A DNA stretch of 64,000 nt, taken from the NCBI GenBank assembly GCA_024640985.1, contig JAHEDY010000002.1, positions 66,383 through 130,382 of the forward strand, written 5' to 3'. The stretch comes from Gammaproteobacteria bacterium. GTDB lineage: Bacteria > Pseudomonadota > Gammaproteobacteria > Pseudomonadales > Litorivicinaceae. The notes below the pieces were generated by a model. The model saw nothing but the letters and a program-made list of their open reading frames with translations. It was not told the DNA's origin and did no database searches. Numbering within the stretch: position 1 is the first letter of the stretch; each line of letters starts with the position of its first letter. A program made the position numbers and the translations under genes. Shown here in pieces: positions 9,857 through 18,529 of this stretch.

Positions 9857-11167
9857 TTAGCCCTGACGACTCTTCATGACGTCAGCGTATGACATATCAA
9901 TGGTCTTAGCTTTCGCAGATTCAAGGAGTTTTTCGGCAACCTGCTCTTCTACCGCTAACGCCTCAACCTGCTTCAGGTTCTCGTCATTTGAATAGTAGAA
10001 GTTCACGACCTGCTCAGCATCATCATAAGCGGCAGCCATTTCATCAATCAGTGCGCGCACGCGATCTGGATCGGCCGCTAAACCAAGCTTCTTCACGGTC
10101 GCGCCGAGCAAAATCCCTAATCGAACACGACGCTCTGCCTGCTCAGTAAACAATTCATCTGGAAGCTGATGCGGATCAAATTGTTGACCTCCACCAAATC
10201 GTTCAACAGCTTGATGCTTCAGTGTATGAATTTCGGATTTAATGGCTGACTCCGGGACTGGAGTGTCTGCATTTTTCTCGAGGAGCACATCAAACACTTT
10301 GGTCTTGTTCATATTTTTGAGCGTCAAAGACAGCTCGCGCTGCATTTGCTCTTTGAGCTCAGCTTTAAAATCTTTCTCATCGCCTGACTCAACGCCAAAC
10401 GACTGAATGAATGCTTCATCAACTGTTGGCAGTTCTCCACGCTCGAGCTTGGTGACCTCAATCTTGAAGGTCGCCGCCTTACCTTTTAGTTCTTCGGCCT
10501 GATAATCTTCTGGGAAAGTCACTTCGATATCACGCGAATCACCCTTTTTCATCCCAACGATGCCATCTTCGAATCCAGGAATCATTGCACCTGAGCCGAG
10601 GACCAATGCGTGATCTTCGCCCTTGCCACCATCAAAGGCTTCGCCATCGATGAATCCCTCGAAATTGATCGTTACGCGATCACCCTCTTTCGACGCCGCA
10701 CGGGCCGATTCTTTCCAGCTCTTCCGCTGCTCACGCAAGGTTGCAATCATTTCTTTGATATCAGCGGCGCCCACTTTACAGGTGGTTTGCTCTATCTCAT
10801 CACCATCGACAAGCGTTGGATCCAGCTCTGGAAAGACTTCAAATGTGGCCTTAAACGAGAAATCTGAGCCTTCTTCAAATTTCACATCGTCGATTTTCGG
10901 CTGTCCAATGGGCTTGACGTCGTGTTCGCTCAATGCCTCGCCGAGAGACTTTTCCATGAGGTCAGAGACAATTTCTTGACGAATGGCCTGACCATATCGT
11001 TGACGCACGACTTTGGCGGGCACTTTGCCTGGGCGGAACCCATCAATACGCACGCGCTTCGCAGTCTCAGCCAATTTGGCTTCGAATTCGGTTTCAACAT
11101 CCCCGGTTGGGATAGTGATCGTAAATTGGCGCTCTAATGCGCTCGGGGATTCCAGGACAACCTGCAT
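9857..11167 (-). CDS. tig: Trigger factor (ribosome-associated chaperone/PPIase)
   Basis: Trigger factor binds ribosomal protein L23 at the exit tunnel and shields nascent chains. The 436-residue product has the ribosome-binding signature GFRPGKVP at about 43-50. An FKBP-type prolyl isomerase domain follows at about 160-245 ([20 protein letters not shown], then [14 protein letters not shown]). The C-terminal helical cradle ends with [11 protein letters not shown]. Length matches E. coli (432). It is the first gene of the tig-clpP-clpX-lon array and lies just downstream of tRNA-Leu, so it could share transcripts with the tRNA or use a promoter in the 76-base gap. Confidence 0.97.
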   Translation of the reverse strand: MQVVLESPSALERQFTITIPTGDVETEFEAKLAETAKRVRIDGFRPGKVPAKVVRQRYGQAIRQEIVSDLMEKSLGEALSEHDVKPIGQPKIDDVKFEEGSDFSFKATFEVFPELDPTLVDGDEIEQTTCKVGAADIKEMIATLREQRKSWKESARAASKEGDRVTINFEGFIDGEAFDGGKGEDHALVLGSGAMIPGFEDGIVGMKKGDSRDIEVTFPEDYQAEELKGKAATFKIEVTKLERGELPTVDEAFIQSFGVESGDEKDFKAELKEQMQRELSLTLKNMNKTKVFDVLLEKNADTPVPESAIKSEIHTLKHQAVERFGGGQQFDPHQLPDELFTEQAERRVRLGILLGATVKKLGLAADPDRVRALIDEMAAAYDDAEQVVNFYYSNDENLKQVEALAVEEQVAEKLLESAKAKTIDMSYADVMKSRQG

Positions 11168-11243
11168 GGATTAACCTCAGTTATTCAAATCGTTTGAAAT
11201 TAAACGCGATAGGATACTGCTTTCAGTCCTAGCAGTACAGTGA

Positions 11244-11328
<85 letters not shown>

Positions 11329-11360
11329 AACAGAACGCAGAACGCGTTATGAGGCGGCGG

Positions 11361-11389
11361 ATATTGAAGCATTTACCGTAAAATATCAA
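11361..11389 (-). promoter_or_regulatory. Sigma70-type promoter for tRNA-Leu
   Basis: Minus-strand TTGATA (11389-11384), a 17-base spacer and CAATAT (11366-11361) lie about 32 bases before the tRNA 5' end. The -35 box matches 5 of 6 consensus bases and the -10 box 4 of 6 (TATAAT). A GC-rich discriminator CCGCCGCC follows the -10, as at stringently controlled stable-RNA promoters. Found by eye, so the boxes are predictions. Confidence 0.55.
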
Positions 11390-11442
11390 GCAAAAATAAC
11401 CCAAAGGCAGTAGTCTAATTGCACTCTTTTAAGGATGACGAC

Positions 11443-12243
11443 ATGCCTCTTGATTACTTAAGCTCATTGGTCCCAAGTAACATCGAATCGATCTTCATGG
11501 TGATTTTGATCATCATATTAGGTTTGTTTTTGGGTTCAATGGCCAATCGAGCGGTGAATCTCGCGCTCAGTCGAACCAAGCTTGAAGGTCTTGCCTCTGC
11601 ATTTTTAGCCCGCGCTGCCCGCATTGCCATCTATGTTGTCGCTGTCATCTCAGCTCTTGGAACGCTCGGTGTCGATACCACCAGTTTGATCGCAGCCCTT
11701 GGTGCTGCGGGTCTTGCCGTCGGCCTTGCATTAAGAGACACCTTAAGTAATTTAGCAGCAGGTTTAATCCTCGCTTTCAATGGCGCGTTTCGCCAAGGTG
11801 ACACGATTGAAGTTAATTCGGTGGTTGGTACCGTGATGGAGATTGACTTGTTGACCACAGAACTCAAAACTCCTGACGCTAAGAAAGTGCTCATTCCAAA
11901 CGGATCGCTGATGCAATCGAGCTTGATCAATTACAGCGCATACCCGTCGCGCCGGATCGACTTTCTCGTTGGTATTTCTTACGACGACGACATTGAAAAA
12001 GCCGAACGCATCATCCGTGAAGTCATCGAGCTTCAGGATTTCTGCCTCAAGGATCCAGAGCCCTTGGTTGGCGCAGATAATTTGGGTGATTTTGGTCAGA
12101 ACGTTTTGGTTCGCGTCTGGGTCGATAATGACTTTGTGATCACAGGGAAAATGGCACTGTTGAAAGAAATCAAGCGGGCCTTCGATCGAGAAAAGATCAC
12201 GATCCCATTCCCTCGCTACGAAGTCTCAACGTTGCAACCCTAA
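11443..12243 (+). CDS. Small-conductance mechanosensitive channel, MscS family
   Basis: MscS channels open under membrane tension and release osmolytes during hypo-osmotic shock. The 266-residue protein has three N-terminal membrane helices. The third is the glycine/alanine-rich pore helix (LGAAGLAVGLALRDTLSNLA) followed by the conserved GAFRQGDTIEV entry to the beta domain, then the alpha/beta cytoplasmic vestibule. It is close in length to E. coli MscS (286). The ATG at 11443 is chosen because AAGGA lies seven bases upstream; a TTG at 11419 would lack such a site. It diverges from tRNA-Leu, and its stop overlaps the next convergent gene. Confidence 0.9.
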   Translation: MPLDYLSSLVPSNIESIFMVILIIILGLFLGSMANRAVNLALSRTKLEGLASAFLARAARIAIYVVAVISALGTLGVDTTSLIAALGAAGLAVGLALRDTLSNLAAGLILAFNGAFRQGDTIEVNSVVGTVMEIDLLTTELKTPDAKKVLIPNGSLMQSSLINYSAYPSRRIDFLVGISYDDDIEKAERIIREVIELQDFCLKDPEPLVGADNLGDFGQNVLVRVWVDNDFVITGKMALLKEIKRAFDREKITIPFPRYEVSTLQP

Positions 12244-12521
12244 TTTTGTGCTTGAAATCCCTGGCTATTGCAGCGCTTCTCGAACGCTTCTGAGAACCGT
12301 TCTGACTCGTAGGTGACATACTCATATTTGGATTCAAGGTCAGAGTCAGGCGCCTGCCCTTCCATTTTCAGGTTGATGATTTGCTCTCTCGCTTGCCGAA
12401 CCTGGTCGATCCAGACGGTCACCCAACCTTCTAAAACCTCACAATCCTCAGGAATCTCACGTTCTTGCGCCTGAGAAAAAATCGGAAGTAATACAATGCT
12501 TAATATTAAAATTTGACGCAT
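12240..12521 (-). CDS. Small exported protein of unknown function
   Basis: The 93-residue product starts with a typical Sec signal peptide (MRQ then a leucine/isoleucine-rich core ending SQAQ, predicted cut near residue 18). The mature part of about 75 residues is acidic and mostly helical in character, with two cysteines (C27 and C86 by my count) that could form one disulfide. The ATG has AAGGA seven bases upstream, so translation is likely. I recognise no family. It lies downstream of two other exported-protein genes on the same strand, but a 155-base gap makes a shared transcript uncertain. Its stop overlaps the mscS stop. Confidence 0.6.
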   Translation of the reverse strand: MRQILILSIVLLPIFSQAQEREIPEDCEVLEGWVTVWIDQVRQAREQIINLKMEGQAPDSDLESKYEYVTYESERFSEAFEKRCNSQGFQAQN

Positions 12522-12676
12522 AAAGGCATCCTTTAGTTATCCAAGTTCAATCTTATAAAGCACTTTTGAAGCTCTCAGTTATCTTTGCCTATGACAAGAA
12601 AAGCGTTCACAAATCAGCTGGCTCATTCGATTGTCTTGCGACCATGGATATATCGAAATGCGAATACCTGGAGATC

Positions 12677-13213
12677 TTAAGAGTTTGCCAAAAAGGTCGT
12701 AATCGCAGTGAGAGAGTCGACATGGACATTTCTCACCTTAAGCATCGCCTGAGGGCTAGAAGCATTTGGTAACGACCCCAACTGCTCAAGAATAGCAAAC
12801 GTTATCGTCCGCACAATATTGGCATCAACATCTTGGCGAACACTAAGGGTTAGATCGCCAAATTCGTAAAGAATTTTGCCTGGCAAGGGTTCTTTCTCTC
12901 GGAAACTGCCTTGGCTCGTTAACATCGCTACAGTGTCACGGCTAGGAAGTAACATGAATTGCATCTGGTCAGTCGCGAAAAGATCATAACAACGCTGAAG
13001 ATCCTGCGCCCGCGCAGGCCTGGCACTGGCGCTGGGCTCTTCTCGATTAATCGCTTGAATAAGTAATTCAGAATAAGGATATGAATTTGGATCAGTCTTC
13101 GAACTCATGATCAGCAGATGTTTTTGTCGATATACGACGTAACGACTCCAAGGCGAGTGCGCCATCAGAGCCGGGCTAAACAGAAAAGCGCTCAAAAACA
13201 GACGTCTATTCAA
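12677..13213 (-). CDS. Predicted exported protein, possibly periplasmic-binding-protein-like
   Basis: The 178-residue product begins MNRRLFLSAFLFS, which fits a twin-arginine (RRxFL) export signal followed by a hydrophobic core and a cut near AHS. The rest has the alternating helix/strand look of part of a solute-binding fold (ATDQMQFMLLPSRDTVAML, then an EFGDLTLSVRQD strand region), reminiscent of TAXI-type TRAP receptors. It is too short for a whole receptor, so this is weak inference. The start is TTG at 13213 with a poor ribosome site, so the true start is uncertain. It lies 42 bases after the formamidase-family gene, probably in one operon. Confidence 0.5.
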   Translation of the reverse strand: MNRRLFLSAFLFSPALMAHSPWSRYVVYRQKHLLIMSSKTDPNSYPYSELLIQAINREEPSASARPARAQDLQRCYDLFATDQMQFMLLPSRDTVAMLTSQGSFREKEPLPGKILYEFGDLTLSVRQDVDANIVRTITFAILEQLGSLPNASSPQAMLKVRNVHVDSLTAITTFLANS

Positions 13214-13255
13214 TCCAATCAGAGGAAGAGTTTCCCCTTCCTCACTCCTAAGGGT

Positions 13256-14512
13256 TTAATAATGCCGATACTTGTCAAAGACATCCAAATTAAGCACTGC
13301 GGTCACGATATAGTTAGGAACATCGACTACCTGCCCAACACGAAGATCTACCGCCACTGAACTCAGAATATATGCCTGCTCTTTGGTCAGACCATGTTCG
13401 TTTACTAAGTAATCAAGCATTTGCAGGAGAGCATGACGGGCAGCAAGTGTTAGATCTTCATTCAAGTTTTCAAGATTCTCGATCGGTGCTCCCGATAAAT
13501 ACTGATGCGTCGGAGGCAGCTCGTTATTCCCTTTCAATGGAATTCCGACCGTTTGGTAATAGCGAGTAGGCTCCATATCAATGATTTGGTCGTTACCCAG
13601 AGTCACCGGCATTTGAAGCGTTTCACCTTTTCCTTTATGAATTTTATGCACGCGGATCGTTGTGATTGAACCCATTTCGATGGCTGTGCCACCCACTTCT
13701 CCGTCACCTTGGGCATAGTGCACGTCACCGATGAATACACCACATCCATCAATGAAACATGGGAACAAAAGCCTCGTTCCGATTTGCATTTGCTGGACAT
13801 CCATATTTCCACCGTTTTCACGTGGCGGAATCGTTCGTAAACAATCATTTTCAGCTCTGCCACCCTCGCCGCACAAGTCTGCAGGCAAAGCTCCAGCGCC
13901 AGAGGGACCTAGAACAGCTCCACCAATAGCCGCAAGACCAGCTTCGCGAGCCTTAATCTTCTCGACCTCAGGCATTCCAGGCATGACCCCAATGGATCCC
14001 GGAAATGCCTCGTATGGAACCGTTATACCCGGCATCTGAGGAGAGACTGCTCCCGTCCTAGTTAAACGCCAATTGACGATATACGGCTCTGTGAAAATAT
14101 CGCGAAGGAAACCAAACCCAGGTGCGATGACAGTGTAACCATATTGATCAGGCACGATGTCCACGATCTCGACTTCAATAGCGTCACCTCGCTGAGCACC
14201 ATTGATATGAACGGGACCGGTCATCGGATGTACTAGACCAAGGTCCACTGTCGCTAAATCGGCTGGAATAGAATCGAGCGTGAATTTTGTGTCGAGTGCA
14301 TCACGTGTGTGGTACACGATCATATCCCCGATATTCGCTGTCGCCTTTTCTGGGACTTCAGGATGGTAGCGGTTAAAACAGTTGGGGTCATCTGCACAGT
14401 GCTCACCCTGTTTTTCCAGCTCAATAATTGTCATCCACTTTTGGTCAGTGGTATCAGCAACTGCCTGAAAGGCGAGAGCACTGAATAAAGCAGAAGTAAT
14501 GAGTTTATTCAT
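13256..14512 (-). CDS. Exported acetamidase/formamidase family protein
   Basis: FmdA/AmdA-family enzymes hydrolyse short amides to ammonia and a carboxylate. The 418-residue protein has clear family blocks: HPMTGPVHINGAQRGDAIEV, PYEAFPGSIGVMPG, then GDVHYAQGDGEVGGTAIEM, where acid and histidine side chains form the zinc site in known members. Most family members are cytosolic, whereas this one starts with a signal peptide (MNKLITSALFSALAFQAVA, cut before DTTD), so it should act in the periplasm or outside. The ATG has AAGGA eight bases upstream. It heads a possible three-gene run of exported proteins. The real substrate is not known from sequence. Confidence 0.85.
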   Translation of the reverse strand: MNKLITSALFSALAFQAVADTTDQKWMTIIELEKQGEHCADDPNCFNRYHPEVPEKATANIGDMIVYHTRDALDTKFTLDSIPADLATVDLGLVHPMTGPVHINGAQRGDAIEVEIVDIVPDQYGYTVIAPGFGFLRDIFTEPYIVNWRLTRTGAVSPQMPGITVPYEAFPGSIGVMPGMPEVEKIKAREAGLAAIGGAVLGPSGAGALPADLCGEGGRAENDCLRTIPPRENGGNMDVQQMQIGTRLLFPCFIDGCGVFIGDVHYAQGDGEVGGTAIEMGSITTIRVHKIHKGKGETLQMPVTLGNDQIIDMEPTRYYQTVGIPLKGNNELPPTHQYLSGAPIENLENLNEDLTLAARHALLQMLDYLVNEHGLTKEQAYILSSVAVDLRVGQVVDVPNYIVTAVLNLDVFDKYRHY

Positions 14513-14649
14513 TTTTATTTCCTTATTACATTGCCATGTAACCGAAGCATTACGCCTGTTCTAGAGAAAAGTCAAAGAGTTTAGATTGTCGCGATTTCGG
14601 CTTAGATAGATCGAGCAGGAAAGTGTGTCCAGACTCGCGAAAATAGAAT

Positions 14650-14726
14650 TGGGGTGGATGACGGGACTCGAACCCGCGACGACCGGAATCACAATCCGGG
14701 GCTCTACCAACTGAGCTACACCCACC
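14650..14726 (-). tRNA. tRNA-His (anticodon GTG)
   Basis: The 77-base cloverleaf includes the extra G at -1 (paired with the C discriminator) that marks histidine tRNA. The acceptor stem is GTGGGTG/CATCCAC, the anticodon stem-loop CCGGATTGTGATTCCGG gives GTG, and CCA is encoded. It is the last tRNA of a Pro-Arg-His cluster. Confidence 0.97.
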
Positions 14727-14739
14727 GTCGACGCCAGGC

Positions 14740-14816
14740 TGGCACGCCTGGCAGGAATCGAACCTGCAACCTACGGCTTAGAAGGCCGTTGCTCTATCCG
14801 GTTGAGCTACAGGCGC
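14740..14816 (-). tRNA. tRNA-Arg (anticodon TCT)
   Basis: The 77-base cloverleaf has acceptor GCGCCTG/CAGGCGT (one G-U pair), D arm with AGCTCAACCGGATAGAGC, anticodon arm ACGGCCTTCTAAGCCGT giving TCT, and encoded CCA. It is 13 bases upstream of tRNA-His and 11 bases after tRNA-Pro, so the three are one transcript. Confidence 0.97.
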
Positions 14817-14827
14817 ATGGTCAGTAG

Positions 14828-14904
14828 TGGTCGGGGCAGCTGGATTCGAACCAACGACCCTCTGCTCCCAAAGCAGATGCGCTACCAGGCTGCGCTATAC
14901 CCCG
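14828..14904 (-). tRNA. tRNA-Pro (anticodon TGG)
   Basis: The 77-base cloverleaf has acceptor CGGGGTA/TGCCCCG, anticodon arm CTGCTTTGGGAGCAG giving TGG, T arm GTTGGTTCGAATCCAGC and encoded CCA. First tRNA of the Pro-Arg-His cluster; a matching promoter lies about 40 bases upstream. Confidence 0.97.
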
Positions 14905-14945
14905 ATTGCCTGACTGAGCACACAGGCGCTCAACAGTGGGTGCGG

Positions 14946-14974
14946 AGTATAGTCATCGACTTCAGGCTCTGCAA
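14946..14974 (-). promoter_or_regulatory. Sigma70-type promoter of the tRNA Pro-Arg-His cluster
   Basis: Minus-strand TTGCAG (14974-14969), 17-base spacer and TATACT (14951-14946) are near consensus, followed by the GC-rich discriminator CCGCACCC expected for stable-RNA promoters under stringent control. The -35 lies inside the last codons of the upstream DMT transporter gene. Confidence 0.7.
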
Positions 14975-15876
14975 GAGGATTTTTGGACTTTGGACTTGGA
15001 AAGTGCGAGCCAATTTCCTGCCACAACCAAAGCAACAGCTACTAAGGCTAAAGGTGTGAGTCGATAGTCTTCAAACAGAACGCTGACTAAGATCGCGACA
15101 ACCGGAAACACGATGGTGGCGTAGGCGGCGCGTCCGGGTCCGATGCGACCAACCAACGTCAAATAGGACCCAAACGCGATCACAGATCCGAAGATCACCA
15201 AATATAGCAATGACCCAACATAGATCAATGTCCATTCAAATTGGATCGGATAGTTGGAAAGTCCAGCAAATCCAAAGGTGAGAGCCGTTCCGTACAGCAT
15301 TCCATAGGCGGTCGAATTCCAAACGTTCATCGAGCGCTTTTGGAGAGCCGCCGAGACCAAATTCCCGGAACTTGCAGATAAGGTTCCTAGTAGGCAGAGA
15401 ACAAGTGCTGACGAACCGCTATTGAGCCATGAAAACCGAAGTAACTCATCCCAAAAGAGAATCATGAGACCGAAAATACCGATCACACCACCGGCTAACG
15501 CACGGTAATCGAGGGGTTGCTTCATGAGCCAGCGAGCTCCTAAAGCATTCCAAAACACCATGGTTGAAAAGACGATCGAAACGAGACCCGTCGTGAGCGA
15601 TAAGCTTGCGGTATAGAAAAGCCCGTAGTTTAAGCTAAACAGGAATAGGCCCAATAAGAGGCACAATCCGTGTTCCTCTGCTGACAATCTGAGCCGCTCA
15701 GCGCGGATCCAGCAAATGCCAAACACAACGCCCGCAGCCAATAAGAACCGCCAACCGACCGAGACAATTGGATGCACGACGCCCAATTGACCCAAAATGA
15801 CGAACCAAGTGGTCCCCCACGTCAGGACTGTGACGGTAAATAAAACCGCATCGAAACGATTTATTTCCGATGCCAT
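14962..15876 (-). CDS. DMT-superfamily (EamA) inner-membrane transporter
   Basis: The 304-residue protein has ten predicted membrane helices in two homologous EamA halves, as in RhaT/YdcZ/RarD-type exporters and permeases. Short basic loops separate the helices and the C-terminal tail is lysine-rich (SKSKVQKSS). An early TWGTTWFVI block matches the SxxWG(S)xF signature of helix 1 in this family. The substrate cannot be told from sequence; amino acids or other metabolites are typical. The ATG start lies inside the last codons of cysS (16-base overlap), so it is translated from the cysS message. Confidence 0.85.
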   Translation of the reverse strand: MASEINRFDAVLFTVTVLTWGTTWFVILGQLGVVHPIVSVGWRFLLAAGVVFGICWIRAERLRLSAEEHGLCLLLGLFLFSLNYGLFYTASLSLTTGLVSIVFSTMVFWNALGARWLMKQPLDYRALAGGVIGIFGLMILFWDELLRFSWLNSGSSALVLCLLGTLSASSGNLVSAALQKRSMNVWNSTAYGMLYGTALTFGFAGLSNYPIQFEWTLIYVGSLLYLVIFGSVIAFGSYLTLVGRIGPGRAAYATIVFPVVAILVSVLFEDYRLTPLALVAVALVVAGNWLALSKSKVQKSSCRA

Positions 15877-17219
15877 GATGTCCCGCCTGCAGCATCTTCA
15901 AGGACCACGCCTTGAGCTACAAGGTCATCACGAATCTTGTCAGCCGTTAAAAAATCACGATCTTTGCGTGCCTGTTCTCGAGCAGCGATCAGTGCGCCAA
16001 TCGCCACATCACTTAGGCCACTGTTGGCCGCCTTCAATTGCTGTTGCTCAGCTAAAAACGTGGCTTTATCAGTTGCAAAGAGGCCAAGGACCTTGCCAAT
16101 GGCAAGCAGGCTTGATGCAGATTCATCTGAGCCCTCAGAGGCCAACTCGAAGAGTAGAGCGATCGCCCTTGGCGTATTGAAGTCATCGTCCATCAATTGC
16201 TGGAACTCGAAAATGGCATCAGTATTAGGTGATGTCAGGTGGTCTGGGAGCGCCTGGACCAATCGCGTATAGGCAGCTTCCGCTTGCACCAGTGCATCAT
16301 CTGAAAACGCAATCGCGCTCCGGTAGTGGCTCTGCAGCAAGAAAAACCGAATCACCTGAGGGTGAAACTCTCGAAACAGTGCCTCAAGCGTTACAAAATT
16401 CCCTAAGGATTTGGACATCTTTTCTTCATTCACACGGACCGCACCTGCGTGCATCCAATACTGCGCGAACCTGCAACCAGTTGCTGCTTCCGATTGGGCA
16501 ATCTCATTCTCATGATGTGGGAATTTTAAATCTGGGCCACCACCATGAATATCGAAGGTTTCGCCCAGCGCATCCATGCTCATCGCAGAACACTCGATGT
16601 GCCACCCTGGTCGACCCGGGCCGAACCTTGATGGCCATGACTCTTCTCCCGCTTTGGCCGATTTCCATAGCACGAAATCAGCCGGATGCTCTTTATCTTC
16701 GGCGACGGCAACGCGAGCGCCAGCAACCATATCATCCAAGTTTCGATTATTTAATTTGCCGTAATCCGGAAATGCGCCAACCCGAAAATACACATCACCG
16801 GAATGCCCTTGATAGGCAGCGCCCTGCTCGATCAAACGATCGATTAAACGCAACATCGAATCAATATTCGCTGTGGCACGTGGCTCATGATTCGGACGTT
16901 GACAGCCGAGTGTTGCTTCATCGGCATGCATTGCATCGATCATTTCAGCGGTGAGTTCTGAGAATGGGATATCTCGCTCGGCTGAACGCGCAAAAATCTT
17001 GTCATCGACATCAGTGATGTTTCTAACGTAATTGACTTCAAACCCTCGGAATCTGAGATAGCGCACGATGGCATCAAACGCCACCATGACGCGGCCGTGA
17101 CCCAAATGGCAGTGGTCGTAGACGGTCATCCCACAGACATACATACCAATTTTTTCAGCCTCCAATGGCTGAAAAACTCGCTTTTCTCTGGCTAGGGTGT
17201 CGAAGATCTGCAAACTCAC
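15861..17219 (-). CDS. cysS: Cysteinyl-tRNA synthetase
   Basis: CysRS charges tRNA-Cys. The 452-residue class I synthetase shows the HIGH motif as HLGH (38-41) and KMSKS (267-271). Four zinc ligands, C29, C210, H235 and E239, match E. coli positions 28, 209, 234 and 238 almost exactly. The GTG start at 17219 has AAGGA about eight bases upstream. It diverges from ppiB across a 60-base gap, the same cysS/ppiB neighbour pair as in many gammaproteobacteria. Confidence 0.97.
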   Translation of the reverse strand: MSLQIFDTLAREKRVFQPLEAEKIGMYVCGMTVYDHCHLGHGRVMVAFDAIVRYLRFRGFEVNYVRNITDVDDKIFARSAERDIPFSELTAEMIDAMHADEATLGCQRPNHEPRATANIDSMLRLIDRLIEQGAAYQGHSGDVYFRVGAFPDYGKLNNRNLDDMVAGARVAVAEDKEHPADFVLWKSAKAGEESWPSRFGPGRPGWHIECSAMSMDALGETFDIHGGGPDLKFPHHENEIAQSEAATGCRFAQYWMHAGAVRVNEEKMSKSLGNFVTLEALFREFHPQVIRFFLLQSHYRSAIAFSDDALVQAEAAYTRLVQALPDHLTSPNTDAIFEFQQLMDDDFNTPRAIALLFELASEGSDESASSLLAIGKVLGLFATDKATFLAEQQQLKAANSGLSDVAIGALIAAREQARKDRDFLTADKIRDDLVAQGVVLEDAAGGTSWHRK

Positions 17220-17279
17220 GCGTTATTCCTTGTGGTGAAACCGGTATAGTACCGCCTTGTGTATAGAGGAGAAAAACCC

Positions 17280-17771
17280 GTGATTCTATTTGAAACGACG
17301 CTTGGCAACATCACTTTAGAATTATTTGAGACTGATGCCCCCGAAACTACGGCGAATTTTAAGCAGTACGTCGAAGACGGTTTTTATGACGGAACGATCT
17401 TTCATCGTGTCATCGACGGGTTCATGATCCAAGGCGGTGGCTTTGAGCCAGGAATGGGCCAAAAAGACACACGTGACCCAATCAAAAACGAAGCATCCAA
17501 TGGTCTGGCCAACAATCGGGGAACCATTGCCATGGCTCGGACAATGGATCCTCATTCAGCGTCAGCGCAATTTTTCATCAATGTCACCGATAATGATTTC
17601 TTAAACTTCCGCTCAGAAACACCTGATGGGTTCGGTTATTGCGTTTTTGGACGCGTCTTCGATGGAATGGATGTTGTGGATGCGATTAAGGCCGTCAGTA
17701 CAACCTCCCGCGGTGGACACTCAGATGTTCCTGTCGATGATGTCATCATTCAAAAAGCTTCCGTGATCTAA
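17280..17771 (+). CDS. ppiB: Peptidyl-prolyl cis-trans isomerase B (cyclophilin)
   Basis: Cytosolic cyclophilin that speeds proline isomerisation during folding. The 163-residue product carries the catalytic core: [15 protein letters not shown] (active-site Arg and Phe), the MAR motif GTIAMART, then [12 protein letters not shown] and GYCVFGRV. The preferred start is the GTG at 17280, eight bases after GAGGAG; a GTG at 17259 lies upstream of that site and would add seven residues. Its stop shares one base with the lpxH start (TAATG). No signal peptide, so this is PpiB rather than the exported PpiA. Confidence 0.95.
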   Translation: MILFETTLGNITLELFETDAPETTANFKQYVEDGFYDGTIFHRVIDGFMIQGGGFEPGMGQKDTRDPIKNEASNGLANNRGTIAMARTMDPHSASAQFFINVTDNDFLNFRSETPDGFGYCVFGRVFDGMDVVDAIKAVSTTSRGGHSDVPVDDVIIQKASVI

Positions 17772-18529
17772 TGCGGCAGCTGGTTGTCTCTGACTTCCAT
17801 TTAGATCCCACTGAGCCTGCGCGATATCGCGCAGCCATGGCATCGATCAATCGATGTCCTTGTGATCAATTAATCCTTGCCGGGGATATCTTTGACGCCT
17901 GGGTTGGTGATGATAATGCATCACCGTTGGACGAAGAGTTCCTTGATTTCTGCGGAAATCTCGGAGCCGACACCCAGTTCGTTGTGGGCAATCGAGATTT
18001 TTTGATTACTGAAGAGTATCTCGCTCAACGAGGAATTCGTCTGGTCGAAATGGTTGCCGAGTCTCAGCTGGTTGTCATCCATGGTGACGAACTTTGCACC
18101 CTCGATCATGGCTACCAAGCCTTCAAACAAGAAGTCCGAGACCCAACGTGGATCGCAGAGTTTTTAGAAAAACCTCTGGGTGAGCGGCAGCAGATCGCCC
18201 AAGGTCTGCGGCAAGCATCTCGTGAAACACAAGCCAATCGCGCGGAGGCCATTGGCGATGCGGTTGAATCTGAAGTCAATGATTGGATGATTCGATTTGA
18301 TACCCGGTTACTGGTGCATGGCCACACACACCGTCCGGCTATCCATTCAACACCATTCGGCCTTCGAGCCGTCAGCTCGGATTGGGGTGATTCTGGTGTT
18401 GGAGTGTTGATTGATCAACAGGATGCGCAACAGTCCGTCAGCCTCATTCACTTAGCACCGTCTGCGATGACTGAACACGAACGGTGGAATCGTCAGGCCG
18501 GCACTCCTGAGTGGAAACGAAATTCCTGA
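17771..18529 (+). CDS. lpxH: UDP-2,3-diacylglucosamine diphosphatase LpxH
   Basis: LpxH makes lipid X (2,3-diacylglucosamine 1-phosphate) in lipid A synthesis on the cytoplasmic face of the inner membrane. The 252-residue calcineurin-like phosphoesterase shows the metal ligands D8/H10 (SDFHLD), D39 (AGDIFDAW), N74 (GNRDF), H104 (IHGDE) and the terminal HGHTH block (183-187). It is coupled to ppiB by a TAATG overlap. The C-terminal tail runs 37 bases into convergent miaE. Confidence 0.94.
   Translation: MRQLVVSDFHLDPTEPARYRAAMASINRCPCDQLILAGDIFDAWVGDDNASPLDEEFLDFCGNLGADTQFVVGNRDFLITEEYLAQRGIRLVEMVAESQLVVIHGDELCTLDHGYQAFKQEVRDPTWIAEFLEKPLGERQQIAQGLRQASRETQANRAEAIGDAVESEVNDWMIRFDTRLLVHGHTHRPAIHSTPFGLRAVSSDWGDSGVGVLIDQQDAQQSVSLIHLAPSAMTEHERWNRQAGTPEWKRNS

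Noticed and set aside
16229..16954. 241-codon open frame on plus strand opposite cysS
   Set aside because: It lies wholly antisense to a complete cysS with all motifs; its residues are rich in His, Pro and Arg with no domain, as expected for a mirror frame.
17230..17250. Possible ppiB promoter with TATAGT (17245-17250)
   Set aside because: The -10-like box is good but no -35 hexamer lies at 16-18 bases, so I do not list it as a feature.
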